Part shown: one piece after another, positions 1 through 8,522 of the stretch
How positions within the stretch are numbered: position 1 is the first letter of the stretch
Layout of the letters: each line of letters starts with the position of its first letter
Translations under genes and position numbers: made by a program
Origin: Ensifer adhaerens
Lineage (GTDB): Bacteria > Pseudomonadota > Alphaproteobacteria > Rhizobiales > Rhizobiaceae
Assembly (NCBI RefSeq): GCF_020035535.1
Contig: NZ_CP083351.1
Location: forward strand, 620,001 to 684,000
Reading direction: 5' to 3'
Length of the DNA: 64,000 nucleotides
The notes under the pieces: model-generated
What the model was told of the DNA's origin: nothing
The model's database searches: none
The model's input: only the letters and a program-made list of their open reading frames with translations

Positions 1-939
1 CGACTGAGGGAAAGTGTGAGCTGCCAGGTGGTGTTGCAGACGTCCGGCTTTACGCTCGATGCCCAAGAGAGCACCGCGCGTGCCATGAAATACCGCCATG
101 GCGGCGAAATCATCATCGTTACCCATAGCGGACGCGGATGGTTCGATCCTCTTGGTGACGAGAAAGGCGATGTGTTCGCTCTGGTAGCCCGTCTTGAGAA
201 CTGCACCTTTCTCGATGCGTGCGCGCGGGCTTGTGCGCTTGCGGGCGTCCAGCCATCGCATCCGATATGGCAGAATGAAGATTTTGAGCGCCCGAACTCA
301 CCGGCTGTTTGCGAGGAATGGGCCCGCCGGAGACCGCCATGGTCAGGCTCGGCGACTTGGCGTTACCTTTGCAAGCAGCGGCGCCTGCCGGTCTCCATCA
401 TCCGGGTTGCGGTCGAACAAGATATCCTGCGTGAAGGCCCATGCGGCAGCATGTGGGCAGCCCATACTGACGAGGCTGGCAGGGTTTGCGGATGGGAGGC
501 CCGCGGGCCGGAATGGCGCGGCTTTGCGACCGGCGGAGCCAAGGTCCTGTTTCGGTTCGGCTGCAGTCAGGCCACTCGCCTCTGTGTGACAGAGGCGGCA
601 ATTGACGCCATGAGCCTGGCGGCAATCGAAGGTATGCGGGACGACACTCTCTATTTGAGCACCGGAGGTGGCTGGGCGCCGGCGACTGCGGCCGCTCTGC
701 GCGGGCTTACAACAGGCTCGGAGATTAAGCTCGTCGCAGCGACGGACGCCAACGCGCAGGGAGATGCCTACGCTGATCGGCTGCGCGTAATCGCGGATGA
801 CGCTGGCTGTGCATGGGGTCGGCTTCGCCCCTCCTCCGACGATTGGAATGAACTTCTGAAACAGCGGGAAAAGGAAGGAATGGTGAGGAAGAAGGGCAGA
901 GGCGACGGGCCGCATCCCCGCCGGCCGCGTCAAGGCTAG
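1..939 (+). CDS. DUF3991/TOPRIM domain protein, 5' end outside window
   Basis: Plasmid-borne TOPRIM protein of the DUF3991 family, common in rhizobial mobile replicons next to ArdC and DUF736 genes; its exact role is unknown, but the TOPRIM fold binds metal and acts on nucleic acid in primases and topoisomerases. The frame is open to base 1, and the codons before the GTG at 16 continue the family pattern, so the true start lies upstream and the GTG is internal. The N-terminal half has the conserved GGEIIIVTHSGRGWFDPL block (about residues 30-47 counted from that GTG), followed by KGDVFAL. The C-terminal half shows the TOPRIM signature: VTEAAIDAMSLAA with the catalytic-type Glu, then a glycine-rich loop STGGGW and a DAN acidic motif (LVAATDANAQGDAYAD). 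Seen in sequence: domain motifs and open 5' edge. Function in replication or transfer is inference. Confidence 0.85.
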   Translation, partial: RLRESVSCQVVLQTSGFTLDAQESTARAMKYRHGGEIIIVTHSGRGWFDPLGDEKGDVFALVARLENCTFLDACARACALAGVQPSHPIWQNEDFERPNSPAVCEEWARRRPPWSGSATWRYLCKQRRLPVSIIRVAVEQDILREGPCGSMWAAHTDEAGRVCGWEARGPEWRGFATGGAKVLFRFGCSQATRLCVTEAAIDAMSLAAIEGMRDDTLYLSTGGGWAPATAAALRGLTTGSEIKLVAATDANAQGDAYADRLRVIADDAGCAWGRLRPSSDDWNELLKQREKEGMVRKKGRGDGPHPRRPRQG

Positions 940-1155
940 CTTCGCCCGGCTATGCCAGCTCCTGGTCGATGCAGTCCCGATCGCTGCCCGAACACCTGTC
1001 TGACCGCCCGGCATCGCGAGCCAGGGCAGGCTTCGATCGCCGAGGGCGAAGGGTTGCTTGCTGTAGGTCGCCTGTCGCCGTTGCAACGCGAAGCCATCGC
1101 GCGCGACAACGAAACACAAGCGCCGGCTCATAGCACCACTGATGGAGGGCGGAGC

Positions 1156-1556
1156 ATGAGCGCGCTCGGCGCCAAGAGCGAGGCGGCGTTGCGGGCAGCG
1201 ACGGCGCGGCTGCTCGACGGCCGCCCCGAGACCGATGGTGCGCTCACCGTCTCCAACCTGGCGCGCGAGGCGGGCGTCAGCTGGGCGACGGCGAACCGTG
1301 CGGCTGATCTTCTCGCCGAGTTCCGGGCGGCCCAAGCGCGTCACCGGCAGTCCTCCCCGAGGGCCCTCAAGGAGCGTCCGTGCACTCGAAGCCGCGCTGC
1401 GCGCCGTGCGCGGTACCGAGATTGCCGAACTGCGCGGCCTTGTCCGCCCGGTACATCCAGGTGTTGACGCTGCAGGACGCGGGCCGGAATGACGTCATCG
1501 AGAGGGTCTGCGGCAAGAACTGGCCTGATCCGCTAGTGCTGGGGTTGTCCCCCTGA
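1156..1556 (+). pseudogene. KfrA-like DNA-binding protein, broken by two frameshifts
   Basis: Starts with ATG at 1156 after a GGAGGG ribosome site. The first frame encodes an N-terminal helix-turn-helix region (LTVSNLAREAGVSWATANRA) like that of KfrA-type plasmid DNA-binding proteins. Near 1375 the coding signal moves to the next frame, which gives a charged helical stretch (RALEAALRAVRGTEIAELRG), and near 1449 it moves again to a third frame (YIQVLTLQDAGRNDVIERV) that ends at TGA 1554-1556. The three pieces together have the order and about the length of related rhizobial proteins: an N-terminal DNA-binding domain and an alpha-helical C-terminus. Each reading frame alone is truncated, so the gene is probably dead, unless the shifts are sequencing errors. 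Family assignment is from memory of similar proteins. Confidence 0.6.
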
Positions 1557-1762
1557 AGCGCGCCACGAGACGACGCTGGCTGAGAGGCGCGCATCATCCC
1601 GGTCGGTTTCTTCCGCGCGCCGATCATGGCCTGCGCCTCCTTCAGCTCGCCCGTCGAGGCAGGGCTCGGGTGTGGCAGACGCTGCCAGCCCGTCAACCCC
1701 GTTCCGCACCATAACCGAGAACAGGGTATGACGGGCAGGCTTCCCGCGTCTGCCCCTGTCGC

Positions 1763-1786
1763 CTCGCCCTCGACGGAGAGGGCGAG
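1763..1786 (+). promoter_or_regulatory. Perfect 9-bp hairpin just upstream of ardC
   Basis: CTCGCCCTC (1763-1771) pairs exactly with GAGGGCGAG (1778-1786) around a 6-base loop. The AAGGAGG ribosome site of ardC begins only about 4 bases later. It has no T-run, so it may be a weak terminator for the upstream pseudogene or a leader structure that affects ardC translation. Confidence 0.4.
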
Positions 1787-1801
1787 CTGAAGGAGGCACC
1801 C

Positions 1802-2719
1802 ATGACCAAAGATCGCAACCACCACACACCGACCGATATCTACGAGCGCGTCACCAGCCAGATCATCGCTGCCATCGAAGCCGGCGCCGGTGACTACCGG
1901 ATGCCCTGGCATCACGACGGATCAGCCATCACCACGCCCGTTAACGTCGCCTCAAGCAAGGCCTATCGCGGCATCAACATCCTCTCGCTCTGGGCCGCGG
2001 CGCACGGGGCCGGCTATCCCGCCGGTATCTGGGGTACCTACCGCCAATGGCAGGCGCTCGACGCCCAGGTTCGCAAGGGCGAACGCGGCCATCTGGTCGT
2101 GTTTTGGAAAACCACCGATCACGGGGCGGACGCCCAACACGGCGACGAGGATCGTGACGAGCCCGCCCGGCGTCTGTTCGCTCGCGGCTACACCGTCTTC
2201 AACTGCGCCCAAGTTGACGGCTACACACCGCCCGTGATGCCGGTGTTGGCCGAGGCTGAGCGGATCGATCGGGCCGAACGGTTCTGCGCGGCTCTCGGCA
2301 TCGACATCCGCCACGGCGGCTCGCAGGCCTATTACCGCCCGGCGACGGACCAGGTGCAGATGCCAAGATTTGCGTGCTTCCGCGACGCGGTCGCCTACTA
2401 CGCCGTGCTGCTCCATGAATGCGGCCACGCCTCCGGCGCAAGGCATCGCCTCGACCGCGATCTCTCCGGACGCTTCGGCTCGGCCGCCTACGCCATGGAA
2501 GAATGCACGGTCGAGCTTTTGAGCGCGATGATCTGCGCCGATCTCAACCTCAGCGTCGAACCGCGACCCGATCATGCCCGCTATATCGCCTCCTGGCTGG
2601 AAGTGCTGCGCGCCGACGCGCGCGCCATCTTCACCGCCGCGAGCAAGGCCCAGCAGATCGCCGACTGGATGCACGCGCAGGCGGGCGCCCGCCAGCACGA
2701 GGTCCGGGGCGCCGCATAG
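1802..2719 (+). CDS. ardC: ArdC-like antirestriction protein with zinc-metallopeptidase domain
   Basis: 305-residue ArdC-family protein. ArdC-type proteins bind single-stranded DNA and protect incoming plasmid DNA from restriction during conjugation. The N-terminal part (about residues 8-130, the former DUF1738) has the usual WHHDGS, SSKAYRGINILSLW and GTYRQWQALDAQVRKGERG motifs. The C-terminal half is a zincin-like metallopeptidase with the HECGH zinc motif in YYAVLLHECGHASGARHRL (around residue 205) and a downstream EECTVELLSA glutamate region. The ATG at 1802 follows AAGGAGG at a good distance. It lies between a decayed KfrA-like gene and the remnant of a second ArdC-type gene, so this family was probably duplicated here. 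Family call is confident; protection activity is inferred from the family. Confidence 0.88.
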   Translation: MTKDRNHHTPTDIYERVTSQIIAAIEAGAGDYRMPWHHDGSAITTPVNVASSKAYRGINILSLWAAAHGAGYPAGIWGTYRQWQALDAQVRKGERGHLVVFWKTTDHGADAQHGDEDRDEPARRLFARGYTVFNCAQVDGYTPPVMPVLAEAERIDRAERFCAALGIDIRHGGSQAYYRPATDQVQMPRFACFRDAVAYYAVLLHECGHASGARHRLDRDLSGRFGSAAYAMEECTVELLSAMICADLNLSVEPRPDHARYIASWLEVLRADARAIFTAASKAQQIADWMHAQAGARQHEVRGAA

Positions 2720-2919
2720 CCGCCCCTCAAACTCGATCGGTTGAGTACCGCAAGGCGCTCGCAACACCCCTCGAATCTGTCTCACGCGCCACCGATCGGA
2801 GTGCGCGGTTTGGCAAATGCCGCCGCGAAATCCGCCTGAGACAGCTTGACTGTCCAGATAAAATGCCGAACTCGGTAGTTGCTTCCTTTGCGCCGATGTT
2901 GGGATGACGCCTGAACTCG

Positions 2920-3072
2920 AGCCGAGGCCAGATTCATGCCGCCTACCTCCAGTCCTGGCTGCAGGTTCTGGCCGGCGACAAGCTGGCAATTTTCAGGCGG
3001 CGCATGCGCAGCGCGCAACTGCCTTCCTTCATGGGCTTCAGCCCGTCGAGGCTGAAAGGCGAAACGTATGGG
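2920..3072 (+). pseudogene. Remnant of a second ArdC-type C-terminus, frameshifted
   Basis: Two short pieces in different frames rebuild the C-terminal end of an ArdC/DUF1738 metallopeptidase. The frame from 2923 reads HAAYLQSWLQVLAGDKLAIF, which parallels YIASWLEVLRADARAIF in the intact ArdC upstream. Near 2990 the match continues in the frame of 2904 as AAHAQRATAFLHGLQP, a typical family ending. There is no start, no HExxH motif and no N-terminal domain. The wording differs from the intact copy, so this looks like a separate, mostly deleted paralogue rather than a recent tandem duplicate. Confidence 0.55.
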
Positions 3073-3078
3073 GTGACG

Positions 3079-3273
3079 TTAAGGTCGGTCGCCGCTTTTT
3101 AGCGGGGCCGGCTCCACGACCTTCTTCACGTGGTCGATCAGGTCGTCAGCCACGCTCATGTCCAGTTTCGCTGAGATCGAGGGTTTCTGGGGGTCGGTCC
3201 TCAGCTTCCGGGATTGCTTGATTTCAACGATGAACGGCTTGTCTGCTGACGCATTTTTCCCCCAGGCGACAAA
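3079..3273 (-). pseudogene. Possible degenerate coding fragment, function unknown
   Basis: The minus strand holds an open stretch between TGA at 3274-3276 and TAA at 3079-3081 that reads like protein: KPFIVEIKQSRKLRTD followed by KPSISAKLDMSVADDL. It has no ATG, GTG or TTG near its beginning, so it is not an intact gene. The amino-acid composition and the lysine-rich amphipathic pattern look coding, and I faintly recall similar small proteins on rhizobial plasmids, but I cannot name a family. Confidence 0.25.
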
Positions 3274-3276
3274 TCA

Positions 3277-3698
3277 CGACGAAACTCTATGGCTGATAGT
3301 TTGTCTCGCAAGCGGATCTTGGCCGAGGATCACGTAAGAAGCGTCTGGTGACCGTGGTAGTTGGCGTCGGGTTCGGCACGGTACAGCTATTCAACAGGAT
3401 CATTGATGCCGATCGCCACAGGCATATCCCGTTCGTTGATCACAGGGCACCATCCGCGGGCTCGATGTGGCATGTCTGACCGGACAACGGCTTCGCCTCG
3501 CTCTTGTTCCCGCAACGGTCTCCTTTGAAACTTTCATCCCCTGGCGGCATGCCGCCATTCCTCGCGAACAAGAAGGTTTCGCCAGCCCGCCCTCCACATG
3601 TGTTCCGGCCCTTCGGGTGCGCGCCGATCGTCCCCGTTCCTTGCGACTGCCATCGAGGCCGCAATGGAGCGGCCCGAAACAGCGAAAGGAATACGACA
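3277..3698. other. Intergenic stretch without recognised gene
   Basis: About 420 bases between the degenerate fragment and the DUF736 gene. I see no convincing coding sequence on either strand; the open frames here are overlapping and unrelated to known families. The end of the stretch carries the AAAGGA ribosome site of the DUF736 gene. Confidence 0.4.
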
Positions 3699-4007
3699 AT
3701 GGCTACCATCGGCACCTTCACCTCCTCCGAGAATGGCTTCACCGGCTCGATCCGCACCCTCGCCCTCAACGTCAAGGTCCGCATCTCCCGGGTCGATAAC
3801 CCCTCGGACAAAGGCCCGCAGTTTCGCATATTTGCCGGCGCGGTCGACCTCGGCGCCGCCTGGCAGAAGACCTCCGAGCAGGGTCGCGATTACCTCTCGG
3901 TCAAGCTCGACGATCCGAGCTTTCCCGCCCCGATCTACGCGACGCTGACCGGTGTCGAGAGCGAAGACGGCTACCAGCTGATCTGGTCCCGCACGAACCG
4001 GGACTGA
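3699..4007 (+). CDS. DUF736 family protein
   Basis: 102-residue DUF736 protein, a small single-domain family almost confined to rhizobial and related plasmids and integrative elements; its biochemical function is not established. The whole protein matches the family: [20 protein letters not shown] at the N-terminus, [18 protein letters not shown] in the middle and [19 protein letters not shown] near the end. The ATG at 3699 has AAAGGA about 8 bases upstream; the frame is open further upstream but those residues do not match the family. It is followed directly by a strong hairpin, so it is probably transcribed alone. Its presence with DUF3991 and ArdC marks the left part of the window as a plasmid backbone block. 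Confidence 0.85.
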   Translation: MATIGTFTSSENGFTGSIRTLALNVKVRISRVDNPSDKGPQFRIFAGAVDLGAAWQKTSEQGRDYLSVKLDDPSFPAPIYATLTGVESEDGYQLIWSRTNRD

Positions 4008-4013
4008 CATCAA

Positions 4014-4039
4014 CCGGCCCCGCCGAGAGGCGGGGCCGG
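4014..4039 (+). terminator. 10-bp perfect GC-rich hairpin after DUF736 gene
   Basis: CCGGCCCCGC (4014-4023) pairs with GCGGGGCCGG (4030-4039) around a 6-base loop, starting 6 bases after the DUF736 stop codon. It lacks a clear T-run, but stem strength and position fit a terminator. Confidence 0.6.
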
Positions 4040-4260
4040 ATCTAGCGAAAAGGCGGCCACAACTCCATTCAAGCCCGGCCAACGGCGGTTTCCGCTTTGT
4101 GCACAGCTGCCGGCGGCTCGGGTCGCGGATCCGGGCAGAAAGGTTGGTCGATCAGCTGCCGAGGCTGGGCTCTTGCGGATCGCACCTTGGTACTTCCTAC
4201 AATTTCGCTTCCGGAGTGCAGCCGTTAGGATCGAGAGTCCGATCCAAAGTGCGGAACGAA

Positions 4261-5019
4261 ATGGCAGACGACCGAAGCTCACCACCCATAGTCAACCATC
4301 GCAGATTGTCGTTGTCTCTGAGGACGCTTCGATCGGCGCAGCGTCGCGAAGACCTTTACCCGGCTCTGGGCGAGCTTTGTCTTCAGTACGGTTTAGACCA
4401 TATGACGTTCCTCGTGGTCAGCAGCGGAGACGGTTTGGGTCCTTACCCCTATTACTGCACGACCTATCCCGATGCATGGACCGCGGTCTATATCGACAGC
4501 GGCTACTTCGACATCGATCCGGTGATTGATGTCGTGCGGTGGGGCTTTCTTCCGGTAGACTGGTCTTCCCTCGATCAGGCGTCAGGATCGGCCTCCCGCT
4601 TGTTTAAGAACGCCCGTGCCCACGGGATTGGATCACAAGGCTTGACGATGCCGATCCGGGGACCGCATGGCGAGCGCTGCCTCTTTTCCGTGACATCGAA
4701 GCTCCCCAGGCGGGAATGGTCGCGGATACGCGATTCAAGCATTCACGAGTTGCAGATCCTTTCGCATCATGTCCATGAGACGGTGTTTCACGCTATCGGT
4801 TTGCGTGAGCGAGACCGAATTCGCAGGCTGTCTCGGAGGGAAAGACAATGTCTGCAGTTACTCGCGATGGGGCGGATCTCCAAACAGATAGCAGCCGACT
4901 TGGGGATCTCGGAAAGCTCCGTCAGGTTGTATCTTCGCTCCGCAAGGTTCAAGCTTGGCGCTGTTACGAGCCACCACGCTGTCGCCAAGGCAAGCTTCCT
5001 AGAGCTGATCACGGTCTAA
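4261..5019 (+). CDS. LuxR-family acyl-homoserine-lactone receptor, no LuxI in window
   Basis: 252-residue LuxR-type regulator. The N-terminal autoinducer-binding domain (about residues 20-170) keeps the family ligand-pocket pattern: YPDAW then Y, YFDIDPVI with the DP pair, a later Trp in VRWGFLPVDW, and GSQGLTMPIRGPHGE. The C-terminal GerE-type helix-turn-helix runs from RRLSRRERQCLQLLAMGRIS to ISESSVRLYLRSARFKLGA. It should sense an acyl-homoserine lactone in the cytoplasm and switch on nearby genes. No luxI-type synthase lies in the window, so it is a solo or works with a synthase elsewhere. ATG 4261 was chosen because the domain begins soon after; a longer frame starts at 4099 without support. 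Three genes of a possible target operon follow on the same strand. I found no convincing lux-box palindrome in either neighbouring gap. Confidence 0.85.
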   Translation: MADDRSSPPIVNHRRLSLSLRTLRSAQRREDLYPALGELCLQYGLDHMTFLVVSSGDGLGPYPYYCTTYPDAWTAVYIDSGYFDIDPVIDVVRWGFLPVDWSSLDQASGSASRLFKNARAHGIGSQGLTMPIRGPHGERCLFSVTSKLPRREWSRIRDSSIHELQILSHHVHETVFHAIGLRERDRIRRLSRRERQCLQLLAMGRISKQIAADLGISESSVRLYLRSARFKLGAVTSHHAVAKASFLELITV

Positions 5020-5191
5020 GGCTTGTCAGGATTCCGAGGCCTTCAGCCGGATCTCCCGCAAAGATTAGCCTGTTCATTTCGATAGATTGGCTGTCGCTTC
5101 GCCTGGGTCACAAATGGCAGCCAGAAAACTCACCGGCGGCAGCGACGCAATCAAAAGGTGAAATTCTGTCCGCCCTATGATGGAGAAGGCG

Positions 5192-6259
5192 ATGGTGGAT
5201 CGCGCAACGATCGAACATTGGCGCAAGGCGCCCAGGCTTACGTCGTTTGCGGCGTTTTTTGAACGAACGGCAAGCGGCGCGGCCGGAGCACCTGACCTTG
5301 CTGAACCGAAACTTGATTTGAGCCTGCTCGACTTTGATCTCGAGGCCGCGGTCTTTTCGGACACGCATCGACGCCTTTGGGGACGCTTTGATAGTCACTA
5401 TTTCGCCAGCATTCCCTACAGGCTGGAAGAAGAAAACCGCCTGGGAGCGGCGATCCTTTCCTTTGCCTTAAGGGCTTGGGCTCGTAGCGGTGCAGCGACG
5501 ACCATATACACGCTCGGCACGGGGACAGGATGTCTAGCACGCACTCTCGCAACGCTTGGCAATGGTCGCATAGAGGCGCTTTGTTGCAGCCCGACGGCCG
5601 CCAACCGGGTATCTTTCGATGCAAACCGCGGAAGCGAACATGCCCAGTTTTTCCATGGGCCGTTCTTCGAGCTCACCGACGAAAGATACGCGACAGTTCC
5701 GGATCTTCTTCCATTTCGAAACGGATTTGACCTCCTCCTGGAGGACACGACGTTCCAAATGTACGATCGTGATCGCATAAAGCAGTTGGAGTTTGTCGTT
5801 CCGCGCATCCGTCCGGGTGGTGTCCTGGTGCAAGTTCAAAAGCTCGCACATGAGGATCGCGAGATCTACGAGGAACGCGAGCGCCAAAAAGATGACATCT
5901 TCAAAGCCCGCTTCTTTTCGACCGGGGACATTTCCAAGAAGAAGGAAGAGGTCCTCGACACGATGACGGGTCTCCAGGTCGACTTGGTCTCGACGGTTAC
6001 CGCTCTTAGGACGTTTTTTCGCTATTCGGTGCTGACCTGGAACAGCGGAAACTTCTACACTATCGTTTCGTCTAACTCACGGACGGCCATACTGGAGCTG
6101 ATCTCATTGATGGTGAAGCCGGCAATTCCGCCCCGTTACTGCTACCAACGTTTGCCGGTTGTAATCATCGATACCGACGCAGAGCCATTGGCGCCTGATC
6201 TTATCTGGCGAAGTGCTAAGACGATGGTGTCACTCGCCCCACGGCGCGTGGTCTCGTGA
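5192..6259 (+). CDS. Class I SAM-methyltransferase-like protein, substrate unknown
   Basis: 355-residue protein with a Rossmann-type methyltransferase core. The motif I region is IYTLGTGTGCLARTLATLG (about residues 108-126), a glycine-rich loop where S-adenosylmethionine would bind; motif II/III-like strands follow (RIEALCCSPTAANRVSF and FDLLLEDTTFQMYDR), then RIRPGGVLVQVQ, the post-catalytic strand. A flanking N-terminal region (about 90 residues) and a C-terminal extension (about 130 residues) have no family I recognise. ATG 5192 follows GGAG with a 6-base spacer; an upstream ATG at 5177 is an alternative with a poorer ribosome site. Its stop (6257-6259) lies one base before the next ATG (6261), so the pair is translationally coupled. 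Position behind a LuxR receptor suggests tailoring of a signal or secondary metabolite; that is inference. Confidence 0.65.
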   Translation: MVDRATIEHWRKAPRLTSFAAFFERTASGAAGAPDLAEPKLDLSLLDFDLEAAVFSDTHRRLWGRFDSHYFASIPYRLEEENRLGAAILSFALRAWARSGAATTIYTLGTGTGCLARTLATLGNGRIEALCCSPTAANRVSFDANRGSEHAQFFHGPFFELTDERYATVPDLLPFRNGFDLLLEDTTFQMYDRDRIKQLEFVVPRIRPGGVLVQVQKLAHEDREIYEERERQKDDIFKARFFSTGDISKKKEEVLDTMTGLQVDLVSTVTALRTFFRYSVLTWNSGNFYTIVSSNSRTAILELISLMVKPAIPPRYCYQRLPVVIIDTDAEPLAPDLIWRSAKTMVSLAPRRVVS

Positions 6260-6260
6260 G

Positions 6261-7655
6261 ATGAATACACGCTTGGCAGATGCAAATGACGTGCGGCGTA
6301 CTCTGTGTGAAGTCATGCCGCAGCTTGGCGCCTTTTGGAAACGGCCGCTTAAGGCCTATGCGTCGGCAGTTTACGAGATCGAGAAATTTCAGACTGAGAG
6401 CTCCGTACGTCATCAGGCCATGGAACTGCTCTGCAGATGTGTCGAGCGGGCGGCAAAGAGATCCGGTTACAGCGTCGAGGAAGGCCGAGGCGCTAGTCGA
6501 CAATTAATGGCGGCACCGGTGCTTCAGACTGGGCCCCATTGCCTGTTGCTGACCGAACCGGACGGGTTTTACACTCACTTGTTCAGTCTCTTGGGGCTCA
6601 CAACTCACCGGCACGAATGGTACATCGCGTACCATGCCTCGACCGTGAGCTTCGCTGAACGTGCAAAGAAGGGTCCCGGCTGGCTCTGGGTGGGAGATGA
6701 GCCGTTGAACGTCTTTGGCCTGCCCCGCAGCCGGATGGATTCATTCAGCATTTGCGGGACGGCCGGGCCCTATCGCTTCGCTCTTTCGAGCGCCAGCGGA
6801 GAACTGGCGCCAAACAGTCCTGCCGCCAAACTTCTTGCGGAGCTTCCTCCAGGGGAATTTGCGTCTGCTGCAGACGCGATCAGAGAGGCAAATCAGGTCC
6901 TGTGGCGCCGAAAGTTTCCCACCTCGGTCAAGCTGCTTCAGCTTGATGACTTCGACATCGCCGATTTGGTTGCGGAACATCTTGACGACGCATCATCCTG
7001 GATGTCGATCGAGTTCATCGGAAACGGCGAAATGGCCGGGAGCATCCTAACCGCAATGGATCGGCTGAACACAGGCTCTTTCAAGGGGTGGGTCCGGCGA
7101 ACGACGGATTTCTTCTGGGGCATGGAGAACGGTAGAATCGTTCCCCTTCACCTCAGCGATAACGTGCTCAGGGCGAAGAACACGTCGAACTTTGAAGTTA
7201 AGTTCCAGGTGGAAGCTATCGCTGACGCGCTTCGCCGGCGCGTACTGATACCAAGCCTTTATACGGTTTTCCTGGTGACCTCGATTCTGCCGGGGGTGCG
7301 GGTTCTGGGAGGATGTCGCCAGGTCATTTACTATCCCCTTATGCGCTACCTTGCTGCCCTTGGGTTCGAGCGGTCGCGCGAGGCACAGATTTTGGCCGAG
7401 CTGCGAAGGGATGGTTTGCCAGGGCTTTGGGGCCACCGCGTTTTGAAACCTGTTGGCGACGACCCGTTTGGCGAGCTCGAGTCTTTGGGCGGTGCCGCGA
7501 ACCCGCTTTCCCAATACGCGGAGGTGTCCCTAGCGCAATCGGCCGGCGATCTCGCAAGCTTTACCAGAGATCCACTCTGGGGCGACCTGTCTAACCAAAT
7601 AGCCAATGGGCTTGTCAGCGCAAGATCGGCCGAGTGGCGGTGGGCCGGGCTATGA
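6261..7655 (+). CDS. Orphan 464-residue protein coupled to the methyltransferase gene
   Basis: I do not recognise this protein. It is 464 residues long, soluble-looking, with no signal peptide and no obvious membrane span; a moderately hydrophobic stretch (LIPSLYTVFLVTSILPGVRVLGG, about residues 332-354) is too isolated to call a transmembrane helix. It has Trp- and His-containing clusters (HEWYIAYHASTVSF, about residues 116-129) that could line an active site. The ATG at 6261 starts one base after the upstream stop; the frame extends to 6213 inside the upstream gene, but the coupled ATG is the more natural start. It ends about 60 bases before the GNAT gene. The order LuxR, methyltransferase-like, orphan, GNAT suggests a small enzyme set; a new enzyme is possible but unproven. 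Confidence 0.6.
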   Translation: MNTRLADANDVRRTLCEVMPQLGAFWKRPLKAYASAVYEIEKFQTESSVRHQAMELLCRCVERAAKRSGYSVEEGRGASRQLMAAPVLQTGPHCLLLTEPDGFYTHLFSLLGLTTHRHEWYIAYHASTVSFAERAKKGPGWLWVGDEPLNVFGLPRSRMDSFSICGTAGPYRFALSSASGELAPNSPAAKLLAELPPGEFASAADAIREANQVLWRRKFPTSVKLLQLDDFDIADLVAEHLDDASSWMSIEFIGNGEMAGSILTAMDRLNTGSFKGWVRRTTDFFWGMENGRIVPLHLSDNVLRAKNTSNFEVKFQVEAIADALRRRVLIPSLYTVFLVTSILPGVRVLGGCRQVIYYPLMRYLAALGFERSREAQILAELRRDGLPGLWGHRVLKPVGDDPFGELESLGGAANPLSQYAEVSLAQSAGDLASFTRDPLWGDLSNQIANGLVSARSAEWRWAGL

Positions 7656-7715
7656 GTGCGCAAAGACGCGAGCGAGATTGTTTGACGGGTGTAACGCGTC
7701 TCACAGGAGGTCGGT

Positions 7716-8279
7716 ATGCCGAGTAGCGATGGAGCGGTCGTGCGACGTCTGTCCGTCAAGGACGTAGATATGTTTCGACGAATCCGTCTGGAAGCTCTTT
7801 CACACGAACCTCTTTCATATGCGAGCGTGTTTGCAGACTGGGTTCACCTCTCCGATCGTCAATGGCGCCAACATCTTCATCAGCCAGTGTTTGTCGCCCT
7901 GCTCAATGGGCAGCCTGTTGGCATGATGGGGCTCAGGGTAGAGTATGCCAGGAAAATGGCCCATCGCGCCAAGCTTGTCAGCGTCTATGTCCGCAAAAGC
8001 AGTCGCGGGACCGGCGTTGCCGCAAAGCTGTTGGACGGTGTGACCGAGCACGCCTTGGCACACGGAGTCCTTCAGCTTGAACTCGCCGTAAATGCCGAAA
8101 ATTCGCCAGCCATCCGCTTCTATGAGCGCCACGGCTTCATTGCGGTTGGGCGTATCCCGAACGGCTTCCTCGGTCTTGACAGGATGCACGATGAACTCAT
8201 CATGGTGCAGCGCTTGGCACCGCCTTATGGACCCGGTGTCGGAATATACCGGTTTCAAGGAATGAGCTCTTCGACGTAG
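7716..8279 (+). CDS. GNAT-family N-acetyltransferase
   Basis: 187-residue GCN5-related N-acetyltransferase. Such enzymes move an acetyl or other acyl group from acyl-CoA to an amine. The acyl-CoA-binding motif A is visible as LVSVYVRKSSRGTGVAAKLL (about residues 88-107, Q/RxxGxG/A type), followed by LQLELAVNAENSPAIRFYER and GF, the motif B region that closes the fold. The ATG at 7716 has AGGAGG about 6 bases upstream. It stands 60 bases behind the orphan gene on the same strand and probably belongs to the same transcript as the LuxR-adjacent genes. It could acylate a product made by the two upstream proteins or act as a self-protection enzyme; sequence alone does not decide. Confidence 0.85.
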   Translation: MPSSDGAVVRRLSVKDVDMFRRIRLEALSHEPLSYASVFADWVHLSDRQWRQHLHQPVFVALLNGQPVGMMGLRVEYARKMAHRAKLVSVYVRKSSRGTGVAAKLLDGVTEHALAHGVLQLELAVNAENSPAIRFYERHGFIAVGRIPNGFLGLDRMHDELIMVQRLAPPYGPGVGIYRFQGMSSST

Positions 8280-8522
8280 GTTTGTTCAATCGTTTTTGGG
8301 AACCTCTTTCGAAATTGGCGGTTGGCAGAATGCTGATGATCCATGATGCCGGGTTATTAGCAGGGCTCCGAGGATTACCCTTTCTCCGGCGGAGCCCAAT
8401 TTTTGCAACACATGTTTCCGGATCCCGTTGTCGCCTTCGGGCGCTTTCTTTGTCGCAACCTGCTGGCAATTTGGTTGGCCTCGGATTTTGGGCGCCAGTG
8501 GCGAAGAGAGAGGGCTGGAATA

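Noticed and set aside
343..1344. 333-codon minus-strand frame at the left end
   Set aside because: Antisense to the DUF3991/TOPRIM gene, no motif.
5020..5191. lux-box palindrome searched upstream of the methyltransferase-like gene
   Set aside because: No 18-20 base dyad with the usual lux/tra-box pattern was found here or upstream of the LuxR gene.
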